Part shown: one piece after another, positions 8,313 through 23,800 of the stretch | Layout of the letters: every line of letters begins with the position of its first letter | How positions within the stretch are numbered: position 1 is the stretch's first letter | Assembly (NCBI GenBank): GCA_021613335.1 | Contig: JAJTWR010000422.1 | Span: 1 to 64,000, forward strand | DNA: 64,000 nt | DNA from: Whitmania pigra | Taxonomy: Eukaryota > Annelida > Clitellata > Hirudinida > Haemopidae | Direction of reading: 5' to 3' | Program-made: the position numbers and the translations under genes | The notes under the pieces: generated by a model | Databases searched by the model: none | What the model saw: the letters and a program-made list of their open reading frames with translations, nothing else | What the model was told of the DNA's origin: nothing

Positions 8313-9944
8313 AATAAGTATTTAGTCGGGTAATAAAATGTAAATAAGCAAATGTGGCCGGTAGTTGATGTATTGATGTTTTTTTGGATATAGGAATAAT
8401 CTCAAATCTAAAAAAAAATTTAAAATTTGGTAAACCGAATTAGTTAAAAAAATGTATTTATAAAAACAATTGTAATTATGTTTATTTACTTAACCATTTT
8501 AACTTTATGTTAAATTGCGGTGTCCAAACAACGTTTCGATCTTTTGAACCCGATCCCCAGACTATAACAGGAGATTAATAAAACATACCGATTATTGACG
8601 TCTTTGTTTAAGCAGAATGTCCCAAATGTTAATAAAATAATATTGAAAAATAGAAATAAAATCATCAAAAAATATAAAGTTTTTTATTCCTCAAAAGTAA
8701 TTGCCCTCCCCTCAGCATTAGTATGACGTCTTTTATGGATGACGCCTTGTTTTGTCCTAATGTGGACTTATGATTAGACTAAGGCTTAATTTTTTTAATG
8801 CCTATATTCCGTGCTGAGAATTAAATCTGTATCCTTGTTTTCTTTTCAGATCGATTATGTTGGGTTTATCGAAATCAAGCTAATAGGCGATAGAGAGTAT
8901 AGTGTGTTTAAAAGTGAACAATATTGAAATGAATATATTAGTGTAAAATTGCATTCGAATCCTTTAAATATTAATTTCTAAAGTACCAGAACTAGAATTA
9001 AATATCACCGATGACTTGGATATAAACATGTCTGAAGTTGAGATTCTAACTACATATATTTAGCAAGATATTAATAAAAATGTGTTTAAAACAAACATTC
9101 ATTTTTGTTTAAGAATCACTTTATAAAATTATAGGTAATTACAATCTAACTAACATTATAATCACAGAAAAGACTTTTGAACTTCATATTAAGAACGATA
9201 CAATAAATGATCTGCAGCACATAAAAGTGCCTAAAATCTCGACTTCAACCAATTTTAGACAACCCATTCCGTTAAGCAGGTTAGAATATGAAGTTTTCTT
9301 CCATATTCTGTAGTTTGACCTTCCAATTTAAATTAGTTAGATAGATATTCACCATAAAGTAGTCAAGCGAGAAACATGCACCACTTGAGATTCCAAATCT
9401 ACTAGTGGGTATTGTAAATCTTAGTGGCATTTATCATAATCTGGTTTATAATAAAAATAATAAAATTTTTCAAACATAACATGGAATAATAGAGTCTAAT
9501 AAAACATTAATTATTTACTATTGTTGAAGGATAGATTAAATCAGAAAAAAATGAACACATCCAAACTTGTACACGATGATACTCATTATTACTATTATTT
9601 TCATTATTATTGGAATTCGCAACAATACATCCTAGTCATTTCAGCTTTTTTAGAAGGCAAACCATCGCACATCCTGAGGAGACGACCTTTATTTGCTTCT
9701 AGTCAAAAGTCACGGGGCCAAACCCTCATAAATCATGACGAGATGATGTGTTTTGCATCTAGTCTAAAGTCGGGGGGGACAACGTCCCTGGTCCTAGTCA
9801 TCTCCACTATGAAGTCATCAGGCATTTGAAATGGTTTCATATAAAAAAAAACACTTACAAGGAGGTACTTAGAGTAACCAAATGACAAGTCGTCGGAGCA
9901 GTTGTGGCGAGAGTCAATCAGCATGGAGCGCTCATATTTATTTA

Positions 9945-9995
9945 TTTGATTAAAGTCAGTTGCATAACTAAGATGATTTGGACTTAAAGCGCTTA
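9945..9995 (-). repeat. LINE/SINE-like 3' tail, copy b
   Basis: Reverse-strand copy: AAGTCCAAATCATCTTAG, then TTATGCAACTGAC and CAAATAAATAAATA. Same family as copies a, c, d and e. Confidence 0.55.
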
Positions 9996-10492
9996 TAAAG
10001 ACAATGTCTGCTTATAGCTTTATATAAAGGATTTTACATATACGTGGAAAGTTATCATCGGTATAATTCAGGAGTCGTCCATAAAAGACGTCCGTAAAAA
10101 TTGCTGATTGTCCTCCATCGGCTCCGTCCGCAAACGTCCGCTATTTTGCGGACATACGCATTTTTTCCAAGAATTTACTTCAATGAATAAAAATTTATTT
10201 CCGTTTCATTATCCAATTGTTGCCGTTCAGTAAAATTTGTAACCAATAATGTAACTTTTTGATCGTTTGTGATTGATTCACCGTAGATTTTTTTTTATTG
10301 TTTTTAGTGATTTGAATTCGTTTATTTAAAAATTCTGAACAAGAAAACAAGGAACACAAAAATACAAGTCGTATCCTAAGATATATAATTCCTGTCTAAG
10401 AGATAACCGGTTACCAAATTATTAGTGTAGTGACAACACATCCCTGCTGTCAAGTGTATAGTATAAAAACAATTCGAATTTGAATCAAGGCT

Positions 10493-10545
10493 GTAGTCCA
10501 AATCATCTCAGTTATGCAAATGACTATAATCAAATAAACAAACAA
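10493..10545 (+). repeat. LINE/SINE-like 3' tail, copy c
   Basis: AGTCCAAATCATCTCAG, then TTATGCAAATGAC and CAAATAAACAAACAAA. Same family. Confidence 0.55.
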
Positions 10546-10782
10546 AGAATCAAGGCTGTTGAGCGCAAATAACTTGAAAAATAAGTGTCTGATGGGAAAT
10601 ACTTTGGTATTGTGAGAAACATAAATTAAATCTATTCAGAATGAGACCTTTAGAAACATTTAGGCAAGTCTTAGTTACTGTTTACGGCAGTTGAAATGAG
10701 GCTGTTTATGCGACCGATAACGGACGTTCGATAGCTTCACACGAGTCGATAACCGGCCCTCATTGATGTTACAAATGTGGCC

Positions 10783-10812
10783 CAACATTAGAAAATGTTG
10801 CATACCCCTGAT
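10783..10812 (+). repeat. Possible hAT-type element terminus
   Basis: The end TGGCCCAACATT...GCATACCCCTG read in reverse starts CAGGGGTATGCAAC, like the CAGGGGT-type terminal repeats of hAT (Charlie-like) transposons. No partner end was found nearby. Confidence 0.35.
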
Positions 10813-11227
10813 CTAAACTCTACCGCATGTTTACATTGTTACAATGCATAAAAGTCTATGCATTTCTGCGAACCAGTTGATTATAGTCATTCTAACGATC
10901 TTTGTGCCATCTATGGTCAAGATGTTAATGTTATTTCCGGTAGCAAAGACTCAAATGAAAATTGTTTTTTAATTTGTAGTTTTTGTCTATGATTATGAAA
11001 ACGCCTGTTTTCCTGTATTTTGAAAAAGGCGTGCATTGAATTTATATTTATTTTTTAACATGACTGTTTCTTGGTCGATTCACTAAGAGTAAGATACACT
11101 TATTGGCAGCTATTGTAATAAAATTTACTGATTGTGGGTTTAATCCGGAACGATTCAAATGAAACATTCTTTTGTCCTCTTTTTTGTTTTATTGTGTCCT
11201 CCTTTTGGTGCCCATGTTTCTGGCAAC

Positions 11228-11272
11228 TCTATCTTAGTTAAGCAACGGACTTTAACCAAATAAATAAATAAA
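11228..11272 (+). repeat. LINE/SINE-like 3' tail, copy d
   Basis: Diverged copy: TCTTAGTTAAGCAACGGAC, then TTTAACCAAATAAATAAATAAA. Confidence 0.45.
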
Positions 11273-11639
11273 TGGCGACAGCTCCTCATCGGTTATCTCG
11301 ATCCTCAGAACTAATCGCAGACTTTGAAGTGAAATTGCCGACTCCCTAACTTTGAAGTGAAACCGCCAAATTCCCACGTGTTGGGGTTTTGAGTATTTAT
11401 CTATAAAATTAAATAACTGTAGAAATAGTTTCGTTAAATGTTCTCAAGTGCAATAATAAGTTAGGTGATGATTATTATTATGAAAGAAAACTCATTTTAT
11501 TTGTATCTTTCTTATTTTTATCTCACGCTCTTGTTATCATACTAGTTTTTAATAAATAGCCTAATAATGACCATCACAAGCAGTGTGGTCACTAGTCGGG
11601 TCTTTAGCAAATTCAATCGTTTTTAGTATTTTGCGGAAG

Positions 11640-12320
11640 TGCCCGGATACCATCAATGATTGGTATCTCGTTAACTTTCTTAAACTTAATCCGCAGATAT
11701 CCGAATTTATCCTCAAAACTGTTTTCATCCTCTCCTCTTTCCATAGACGTCGCTGGCAACCTCCTTCCTTCTTCTTACAATCTTCAAGATCCTTGGTGTT
11801 ATTTTTGATTCGCACCTTAAAGAACATTCCTACAATCACCTCACCTGGGCAATCCGGCACATTCGTTCGCTACGTTTCGTCGCCACAACTTTGCCCTTGC
11901 ACAAATCCCCGTTCTCTCTCGTCTAGACTATTGTAATTCTCTTCTTTATGCTACATCTGCCTTTTTAATATATTCCTCACAACTTGCCCAAAACAAGTTT
12001 AACAAGCTTGATCTTCTCAACCCCATCTTCAATAGTACGGACTGCCTGAAGCAATTGCAGTAGTTGCCGATTCACATCGTACCACCTTCAAAATCGCCCT
12101 CATGATATATCACACTCTAGTGTGATACTCACCCAGCCCACTTTATCTCTATCACCTTATAGATCGCCCCAAGCACATGATCTTCCACCATTCACCTTCG
12201 TCAACCAATCAATAGGTCATCGCTAGTCGACAGAGGCTTCCCTGTCCCATCTCTGAATTTATTCAAGCGTCACTTCTTCTCTTCAGGACTTCAGAACCGA
12301 ATGACTCTATGCACATGGCC
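11640..12320 (+). mobile_element. CR1/L2-like LINE fragment, reverse transcriptase C-terminus
   Basis: Translating across frames gives LGVIFDSHLKEHSYNH, IRHIRSLRF, and then LSRLDYCNSLLYATSA followed by a weak QLAQNKFNK segment. The LGVIFDSHL ... SRLDYCNSLLYG order is the C-terminal thumb region of CR1/L2/Jockey-clade LINE reverse transcriptases (family knowledge). There are several frameshifts and stops, so it is dead. It ends in an (ATT)n microsatellite near 12320-12430. Plus-strand orientation. Confidence 0.75.
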
Positions 12321-13859
12321 TTACAAATTAATTATTATTAATATTATTATTATTATTACCATTATGATGATGATGATTATGATTTTTATTATTATTATTA
12401 TTAATTATTATTATTATTATTATTATTATTAATTTCATCCCAATATTAAAACTCTTCTCTCAGGGACGTAATTTCCAGGGGTTGGTGGGTGTTGAGTTTT
12501 TGTTTATCAAATGAAATAATTGTAGAAATAGTTTCGTTAATTGTTCTCAAACTGTGTAGTGGGGCATTCAAAAGTTGTTGAAGTGACTTGTCTTGATGAA
12601 GTTGTTGGGTCGACAATAATTATGTGACACAACAGAAAGTATTTTAGTTGAGAATTTACTAAGCAATCGAGGGGTTGACGCTAGTTGAGAAAGCTGAACA
12701 CTGGAATGATGAGAGAACCCAGAGATTGCTGGACTGTAGCAATGAGTGTGCTATGCGATGATCGAATGAAGTACTGAACGAGTCATTACTAAATCACCGA
12801 GTCACTTATATGAAATAAAGCTAAATGTAATTTTTGGATCTTCATTTCCAAAGATGCGTAATGAATAATAACTAACTATGAATAATTTCAAGCAATAGTA
12901 TTCCCAGCGTTCATAGAGACATCTTGAGACATCTCGATAAACCTCAAAACATTCAACATAGATTTGGAAACATTTGCGGCATTTAGAATTTATTTATTTA
13001 TTGGCGTTATTAATATTATTTTTTAAATACTAAATTATCAATATAGATTGAGAAACACTTACTTTTAATCGTTTTTAATCACTTTAGGCAGAGCTAATTT
13101 TGTTTGTAATTTTGCTTAATCGTCTCAATAAAGCTGTATGCAGTTCGAACGGTTTTGCCGTCTAGGCATGAACATTTAACTAGTCGTCCTATCCGCGATA
13201 CCACACATTTCTGAAAAATTTTCAGAACTTTGAAAAACTGATGGTGTGCTTGGCTTCAGTCGAATAATTTTTAAATTCTATTCTTCTGACGCTGCGCTAA
13301 AGGCGCCATAGCAATGAAATTATTTATTATTTATTAACCGTTTTCATTATATTAATATATTTTGATCATATTTTGGACTGCGTAAAATATTTTTATTAAA
13401 TAAGTATTGGTTTTAATAAATTATGTCATTGTTATTATAAGCTGAGGTTATTAATTATATTTACGCCCATCCAAACTCTAAACTTTTCTTGCTAAAGTTG
13501 TTTACCAAGATGGCGAATGATTCGGTTTGTTATGATGCAATCCAAACTCTACATAATAAATTTCACCTAGAAATTCTATTCGATTTGTTCCCATTACAAA
13601 GTTTCTCCACAATTCTGTTGATGAAATCTGTTGGTTGCGGATTATAGATCGACTCGCTTATTGATTTATATATTGCCTTTGTGCTTTCGACCCATACGTT
13701 TTCACGGTTTTTGCTTTTAATTTTTATGTGGTTTAGATATTTCGGCCAAAATTTTGGTCATCAAAAATTACCCTTCCCAGTTGACATTATTCATACCTCC
13801 ATTTAGCCGCTTTAGACAATATTTTGTGAAATACCACAGTAAATTAAACTGTTTCTAAC
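12321..13859. other. Intergenic, no gene seen; 5' flank of KAT5
   Basis: (ATT)n microsatellite to about 12430, then AT-rich unique-looking sequence with no frame over 60 codons. The segment 13500-13859 should include the KAT5 promoter and 5' UTR; I see no TATA box at a convincing distance. Confidence 0.4.
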
Positions 13860-17333
<3,474 letters not shown>

Positions 17334-17825
17334 AAGAGTGGATGGGAGTGCTTTTGACTTGGCATCTGCAGTGATGTAAGGGAGCTCTATTAAGTGTTGC
17401 TTTAAGAGATAAAACTGATAAACTGTAGCACCATTGCCGTTGTTTGTTTTCATTCAGTTATTGACCGGTGTCTGCGAACACATTTCCAATCGGTAAGAAT
17501 GTACACAGACCTGGTTATTCTGAAATGATTTTTACTTTTCGTTGTTTTGGAATTAAAGTTGAACTAAAGAATTTCTTACAATAGGGTTTTGCTTTAAAGA
17601 AGTGTGGGCTGGATTGTCGAAAAAGACGAATTAATCAAAACAAACGCATCACTCAAGTGTGACATTTCTGATTGTTTGTTTGGTTAAAAATTTGACTGTT
17701 ATAATTAGTTGAGCTTGCTGCAACACTTGACTGGCATTTTGCTTCAAATTTTGACACGTTAGGCAAAGAACTTTCAGTTTATTTACATCAATAATTGCAC
17801 GGACAGCCTGACAGCCTTTTAAATC
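17334..17825. other. Tail-to-tail interval between KAT5 and POLR1A
   Basis: 3' UTR sequence of both genes. A plus-strand ATTAAA at 17552-17557 may serve KAT5. A minus-strand AATAAA at 17778-17783 lies 43 bases past the POLR1A stop. Nothing else seen. Confidence 0.5.
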
Positions 17826-20800
17826 TCAACTGAGAGGAGCCCTGAGCTCAAATGATCCCGTGCCTGTAGTTATGAGTTTCCCAACGGCAATGCTGGAACT
17901 TGGACATTCAAGATTGTCATAAGATGCTGGAAAATATCGATCAATGCGTTAAGATTAGTTGTAAATAATTTGCTGATAACAGGCTTAAATTTACATATTC
18001 CATGAGACACTTAATAACCCGAAATATTGTAAAATGTGTCTGAAATGATTTCTCATCACTAACCTGTAAGAGCGGCGTTTTTCATGAAGTTCATGGCCGT
18101 TTCGAACGATGCCTTCTGAATAATGGACGTGCTTGAGTTTATTCCGTACCTGTTGAAAGGCATGAGAACTCCTTGGAATGACATGTAATCTGCTATCAGG
18201 TAGAGATGGCGGAAGTCAATGTCAATGTTGTAAGCCTTGAATACCTGCCTGATTTCCTGCAAGAAATTTGTCGGTTGAAAGAAGATCATTTCATAAATTG
18301 AAAAGAATATAAGCATCAATTGCAAACATTTAAAATTCCAATACATCAGTTTAAATATTCACCTCTTCAGCCAGCATCAAAATAAAGCAGAATACAAAAA
18401 CAAAATGTAGCAAACAATCAAATGACACTTTTTTGTAGTTGTTGATTCATGACTTGTGAATTCTCACCTCAATGATGATCTTTTTGGCGACATTTATAGA
18501 AAATGTCTCGGCAACGAGATGTATGTCGTTGCAATACATTTCGTCCAAGCTTAGCAGGTCTTCATATTTAAGCAGTTCCTGTACAAAAACAAACACGTCA
18601 TATAAAAAAAATGTTTCACTCAAAAGAAGTCGTCAAAAATTTTAAATATCAGATGGTAGAAAATCAAACAAGATATAAATGTAGATATAAATGCTTCACA
18701 ACTGTCAACAGGCAGAATACACAATATAACTAACCAATATATTTCTGCCTTCAATCACAATTTTCTTTCTCCTCATTTCCGGGCCAAGACCACTTTCAAT
18801 CCGCAGCTTCTCTGCGCTTTCGAACATGTACATGGGTGAGTCATCCTTGTCTATCGTCTTCATGATGCAGTTTGTCAAGCCCGGCACTTGACTGATGAAT
18901 GATTTTTCAATTTCCGTTTTTAACAAATCATGTGTCACTCTTTTACCAGAGACCTGCAAAAAAAAATTATCACTGTTAAAAGCTGTGTTGAATGTTCGAT
19001 ATTTTACAATGAGCAGTTATTTAAGAACAAAAGCAATCAAAACTGAAATGTTTTATGTGATTAAAAACATAAAAAAAATCTGCATTACAAGTTCAATTAT
19101 TTTATTATTTGATTTCTGGGTTTTTGTCATTGAACACACTTACTGAGAATTCCACAATGCACCACAAGTTGTTGACAGTGTCATATTCATAGCTCTTGAT
19201 GCAATTTATTCTACTCATAAGATCCTGAGAACAAAAGTATAACACTTTTAAGCAACCACACATTTGACACTTAAGAAATGTAAATGCCTAAATGTATTAT
19301 TGCAGCACGATTATTTAGATGTTAATTATTATTAAAGTTAGGGTTACCTTTATTCTTGTGTCATCAAATTCAAGTTTAGCTCGCTTGGCTGCTTGAGACG
19401 ACTGCTCCTCATTAACTAATATAATTTTCCCATCTTTGGTCTTTATCTTTCTCTTCCTTGTATCTTTGTTACCATCACTATTATCGTCATCATCATCACC
19501 ATCACCTTGGTTATCATCTCCATTGGCAGCTGTAATTAATATTTAAAGTGATAATTGACGATCATGTTCTTTAAAGTTGATGATAAAGGTTCTCACCCTC
19601 AGTAAGTTTGTTCTTATTCTGTTCACCTTCATCATTAGAATCACTTGCTTCATCCTCCTCCTCATCTTCAAATTTGTCTTCCTGTTCCAAATCACTGTAG
19701 TCACTGAACTCATCGTCATCATCCTTTCTCAAAGGCTTTGTCTCGGTAGCCTCATCATCGTCTCCATCTTCACCACCACTTCTTGCTGCAGGCACAAACT
19801 CCTTCTCATGTTTCAGGCGAATCACATTTCTGCTCATGAAAATCAGGTCAAGAATTAATTACATTAAAATCAAGCCATGTTTCAACCATGTTTTTTTTTA
19901 GCACAAGACAACCTCTAACATAATATAAAGTTCAACAAACCCTTCTTTGTCAGAATTCTTCAAAGTCCTCTTAACCTGGTCAGTAAACCTCTTAAAGAAG
20001 ACATTCTCAAGGTAAAGAAGAACCTCCTGAGGCGTGATGCTGTACTCGTCCCCATAAACCGATTGGTCGCACAGGTTGAACCTTGCCTTGTACTTTAGAA
20101 AGCTTATGCCATCTCTTCTCACCAATAACTCTTTGATATGAACATCTTTAAGGACCTATGAAAATAAATTTCATTCATTGGAGTGCAGACAAAGCAAAAG
20201 TTAACCAATTTTAAAATTTTACCAACGAAATTAATCAATATCTATGCCATATATGTGTGAAAGGTTTGCTTAAAACAAATCTTATCATTCAGAGACATGG
20301 AAAGGTAATACACTCACCTCAACAAGCGGAACCTTCCTAAATTTTCCGACAAGTTTTGCCACCTGTGCCTCCAGGGCAAGATCAATCCTCTTTAGAGGAA
20401 CTGTGATCTGAGGGGTTTTAATGTTCTTACTGGCAGTCATCAGGATTTCTCGAAGCCTAGGAACTCCAAGAGTGACGTTCATGGCATTTTGACCCGCAAA
20501 ATGGAAAGTGTTCAGTGTCATCTGTGTCGTCTGCTCTCCTATGGACTACAAAATAACATTCAATTTGAAATCGGAAATTCATTGCTTATTATATTTCATT
20601 AAGAACATATTCCTATTCTATTCAGCAATTACAAGACACTTACAACATCATAGCACCACCAGAAATAAATTCAAAATCCATCCCCATCTTTGTATTCAAC
20701 AAACCACTTACAGTTGCAGCCAACACCCCCACTGGTTCACCAGGGCTGATGAGTGCCCTCTGGTACAGAATATTCAAGAAGTCTCTTGCCTCTTCTTCTG

Positions 20801-23800
20801 TTAATTTCTTTTTTCCATACTTAATCAAATGGCTCTTTAAAAAGAAATACAAATAATTATGTCAACTACACATGTTAAGTTCACATTAATCAGATCTGTT
20901 AACCTTTTTAAAATCTCCTTTTAGGTATGATTCAACTTCCTCTCTGAAGTTATCACTGGTGCAACCCAAGTTCATGGCAGGATTAACAGCTGATATGACT
21001 GGGCTTGGTCGTGGATCCAGTTTCCTTTCTAATCTGGGCGAACAATCATTTGCATTTCAGACTTGACATCAACTTAAATCTGGAATAGCAAATCCAAATG
21101 ACTTACTTTGCTTTCCTCTTCTCTGAGAGATTGTCGAACATTTCTGACAGTTCCTTGGAGCAGAGAGATTTCTTTTTCCACATCGGAAGATCCAAATGTT
21201 CGATCTTGTTCCAGGCCTCATCCCTGTATTTCTCGACAAAAATGTCATAGAGGGCCTTCTGGTTTCCACCTCTGTTCCTCTCTTTCCATTCATCCAGCTA
21301 AAAGATTTCAAATAGTTCGTGCAATTCCTATTACAGTAATAAACATAGCTAACGCAATTAGCTGAAGTTACAATCTTATTTTGCAACAAATCCATTGAAT
21401 GTGCAAATGTACAAACCTCTCTAAAGAGCTCTTCAGCATTTGATTTGTTGATTTTTGTTGTGATTTCATTGATCTGACTCTTGTTGATGATGGCCTCACG
21501 ATTGACAAGGAGGTGTGTGAAGTGTTTTTTGCTCAGAAGTGATGTCTTCATCATGTCGAGTCCATCACATCCGTACCTTGTCTGATCAACATTTACAGAT
21601 GATTCAGATTTATTTTTATCATGAATTTTTTAAACTAGAATGCTTAACTAATACTATAAAACTCATTAATAAATAATCGTAACACTATCAAATGTAAACA
21701 CAAAACTCCAGTCAGTGGATAATTAAATTCACTGGCAAAACCGTAATCACCTGGATAATACTTCCGTCATGATCCCTGATGCTTCCATCGTAACCGACTT
21801 TCACTCCTTCCAGCAACTTGACAAGACATCTCTGCAGATAACCACTCCTACTTGTCTTTACAGCAGTATCAATAAGACCCTGGATTTATTAAAAATATTT
21901 TAATTTGAATTAAAATTCCAATTACATTACTTTCAGCTCATATTACAAATGATCATTGTATGATTGAATTCACATCCAATTGCCATTCAACTCACATCAC
22001 GACCAGCCATGCAATGGAAGAAAAATTCCGGCTGTTTGAGTCCACTGCAGAAGCTTCCGAAAATGAAACCACCAGCTCTGGGTGAAAGGTCAAAGGGCTT
22101 GAAGAGGGCAAAGGTCTTCCCTGAGGCCATTGCAGCAGGCCTGCTACCCTCCAGATCCACTTGGCCCAGTAGGCAGGAGATTTGAAGACAATTAACCTAT
22201 GAGGAATGGTTACTTGTGAGTAATTATCAGATATTATCTGATTCACAGATTCATAAATTTATGTTCTTGATGCAATGAAGGTGCATTGAGCAGGTGGTAA
22301 GAACTTAGACAATTTAAGAATAATTTTAATGACGAAATTTAATGGATTGAAGACATCCAATATCAAGAAGCCATCACCCACAGAGCTACCCTTGGCACCA
22401 GAAATAACAGATGCCAGGAGACCGTTGTGAGGGAATGTCCGAAGAAGTTGATGAGGCCAGCAGGACCTAAAAATAAAACATCTCACATGTTAGCATCAGC
22501 CAATTAGAATATATTGAAAAGCAAAACACACTTTTTGATCTCTTCCTGGTAATCATTCATGATTGCTTGAAAAGAAGCATCCAAAATTCTGACATCTGTT
22601 TTGTCGTTGCTGAAAATAGCCTTTCGATACAGTGCCTTCAAACCTTCCTCATCATCAACTTCATGCTCCAGTGCTTTTGCCATAACTCCATTTCCAAGTT
22701 TTTGAATTTTCTTGATGCACTTCTTCCTCTTTTTGGCTCCCTGAATTATCACATTAAACCAACAATTGTCAGCAATAGCAGCACCCAAGCTAATATTTGT
22801 TATGAAAAGCATTCATTTGACAAATTGTTTTACCTCATTTGTGAATTCGACATCATCCATGCCCATTGAGAATGCAGTTTGAAACTGCAAGAAGTTTGTG
22901 AAGAGTTTTGCAAAGCAGGACATGAGATTGCTGACCATTCTACCTCCATACAGCTTAAATTCAAATATTTAATTTAGAATATATAAGTAACAATTTTAAA
23001 TTTCAGCCATAATTCCTAAAAGCCCAAAACAAACCTCATAACAGTAGTGCAACAATCCATTTGCAGAGGCACCAATCTGACTTTTATCGAGGAGACCAGA
23101 ATATAAAATACCGTTATAAATGAACACTTTTGTTTTGCTGGCAGCATCTGCCAAATGAGAAAATTTTGTTGGTTGCATCTTCTGGTTGCTTCTCCAATCC
23201 TTAAGTAATTTGATATAATTATAATCAGTTCAAAGTTTGGTAAATAAAGCTAATAATCTAATTATGCAACAAAATGTAAGCTAAAAACATTTGAATAAAA
23301 TCAACGTAAATTTAAGTTGAATAAAGATGAAATTGTGTTTAAGTACCATACAATTATTGAAATGTTAAATAAGAACATCCAGACAATCATTACCATGTCA
23401 CTGATCTTTGTGCTGCCATCCATGGTTATGGGTGACTTGTCTGATGGAATGAGGTTCAGCAGGACGGTGCTCACAACCTGATGATTATGATGATGATCAT
23501 TATTAATAACAAAAAATTTGAACATTAAAATACTTTCTAAGATTTTCAATAAAAACACAAATCTGAACCTCTTTGCCTGACCAGAGCTCATGAGGTCTGA
23601 CCATTGAGGGTGGCAAAAGTTTGATGCCCTCCTCCAGTGGGCAGAGGGCTGCATAAACAATTTCCAGGTACTTGTCCCTGGTGAAGAAGACCCCCTTCAT
23701 GGTCATCATCATCCCACCGATGATGTGGTCCTGAATCAATCCTCCTATCGGCTTTCCATCCTTTGGAACAAGAAACTGTTCTGTGGCAGAAGCTGGATAG

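Larger units (their letters stand above)
8061..11560. other. Gene-free stretch with repeat debris
   Basis: No convincing gene. It holds G/C-run DNA (8140-8190), four copies of a LINE-like tail listed separately, an inverted repeat at 10126-10153 and a hAT-like terminus near 10810. The frame at 9521-9829 has no family likeness and contains a repeated CTAGTC-AAAGTC motif, so I treat it as non-coding. Confidence 0.5.

Noticed and set aside
9521..9829. 102-codon plus-strand frame
   Set aside because: Low complexity, internally repeated DNA, no homology and antisense overlap with another weak frame.
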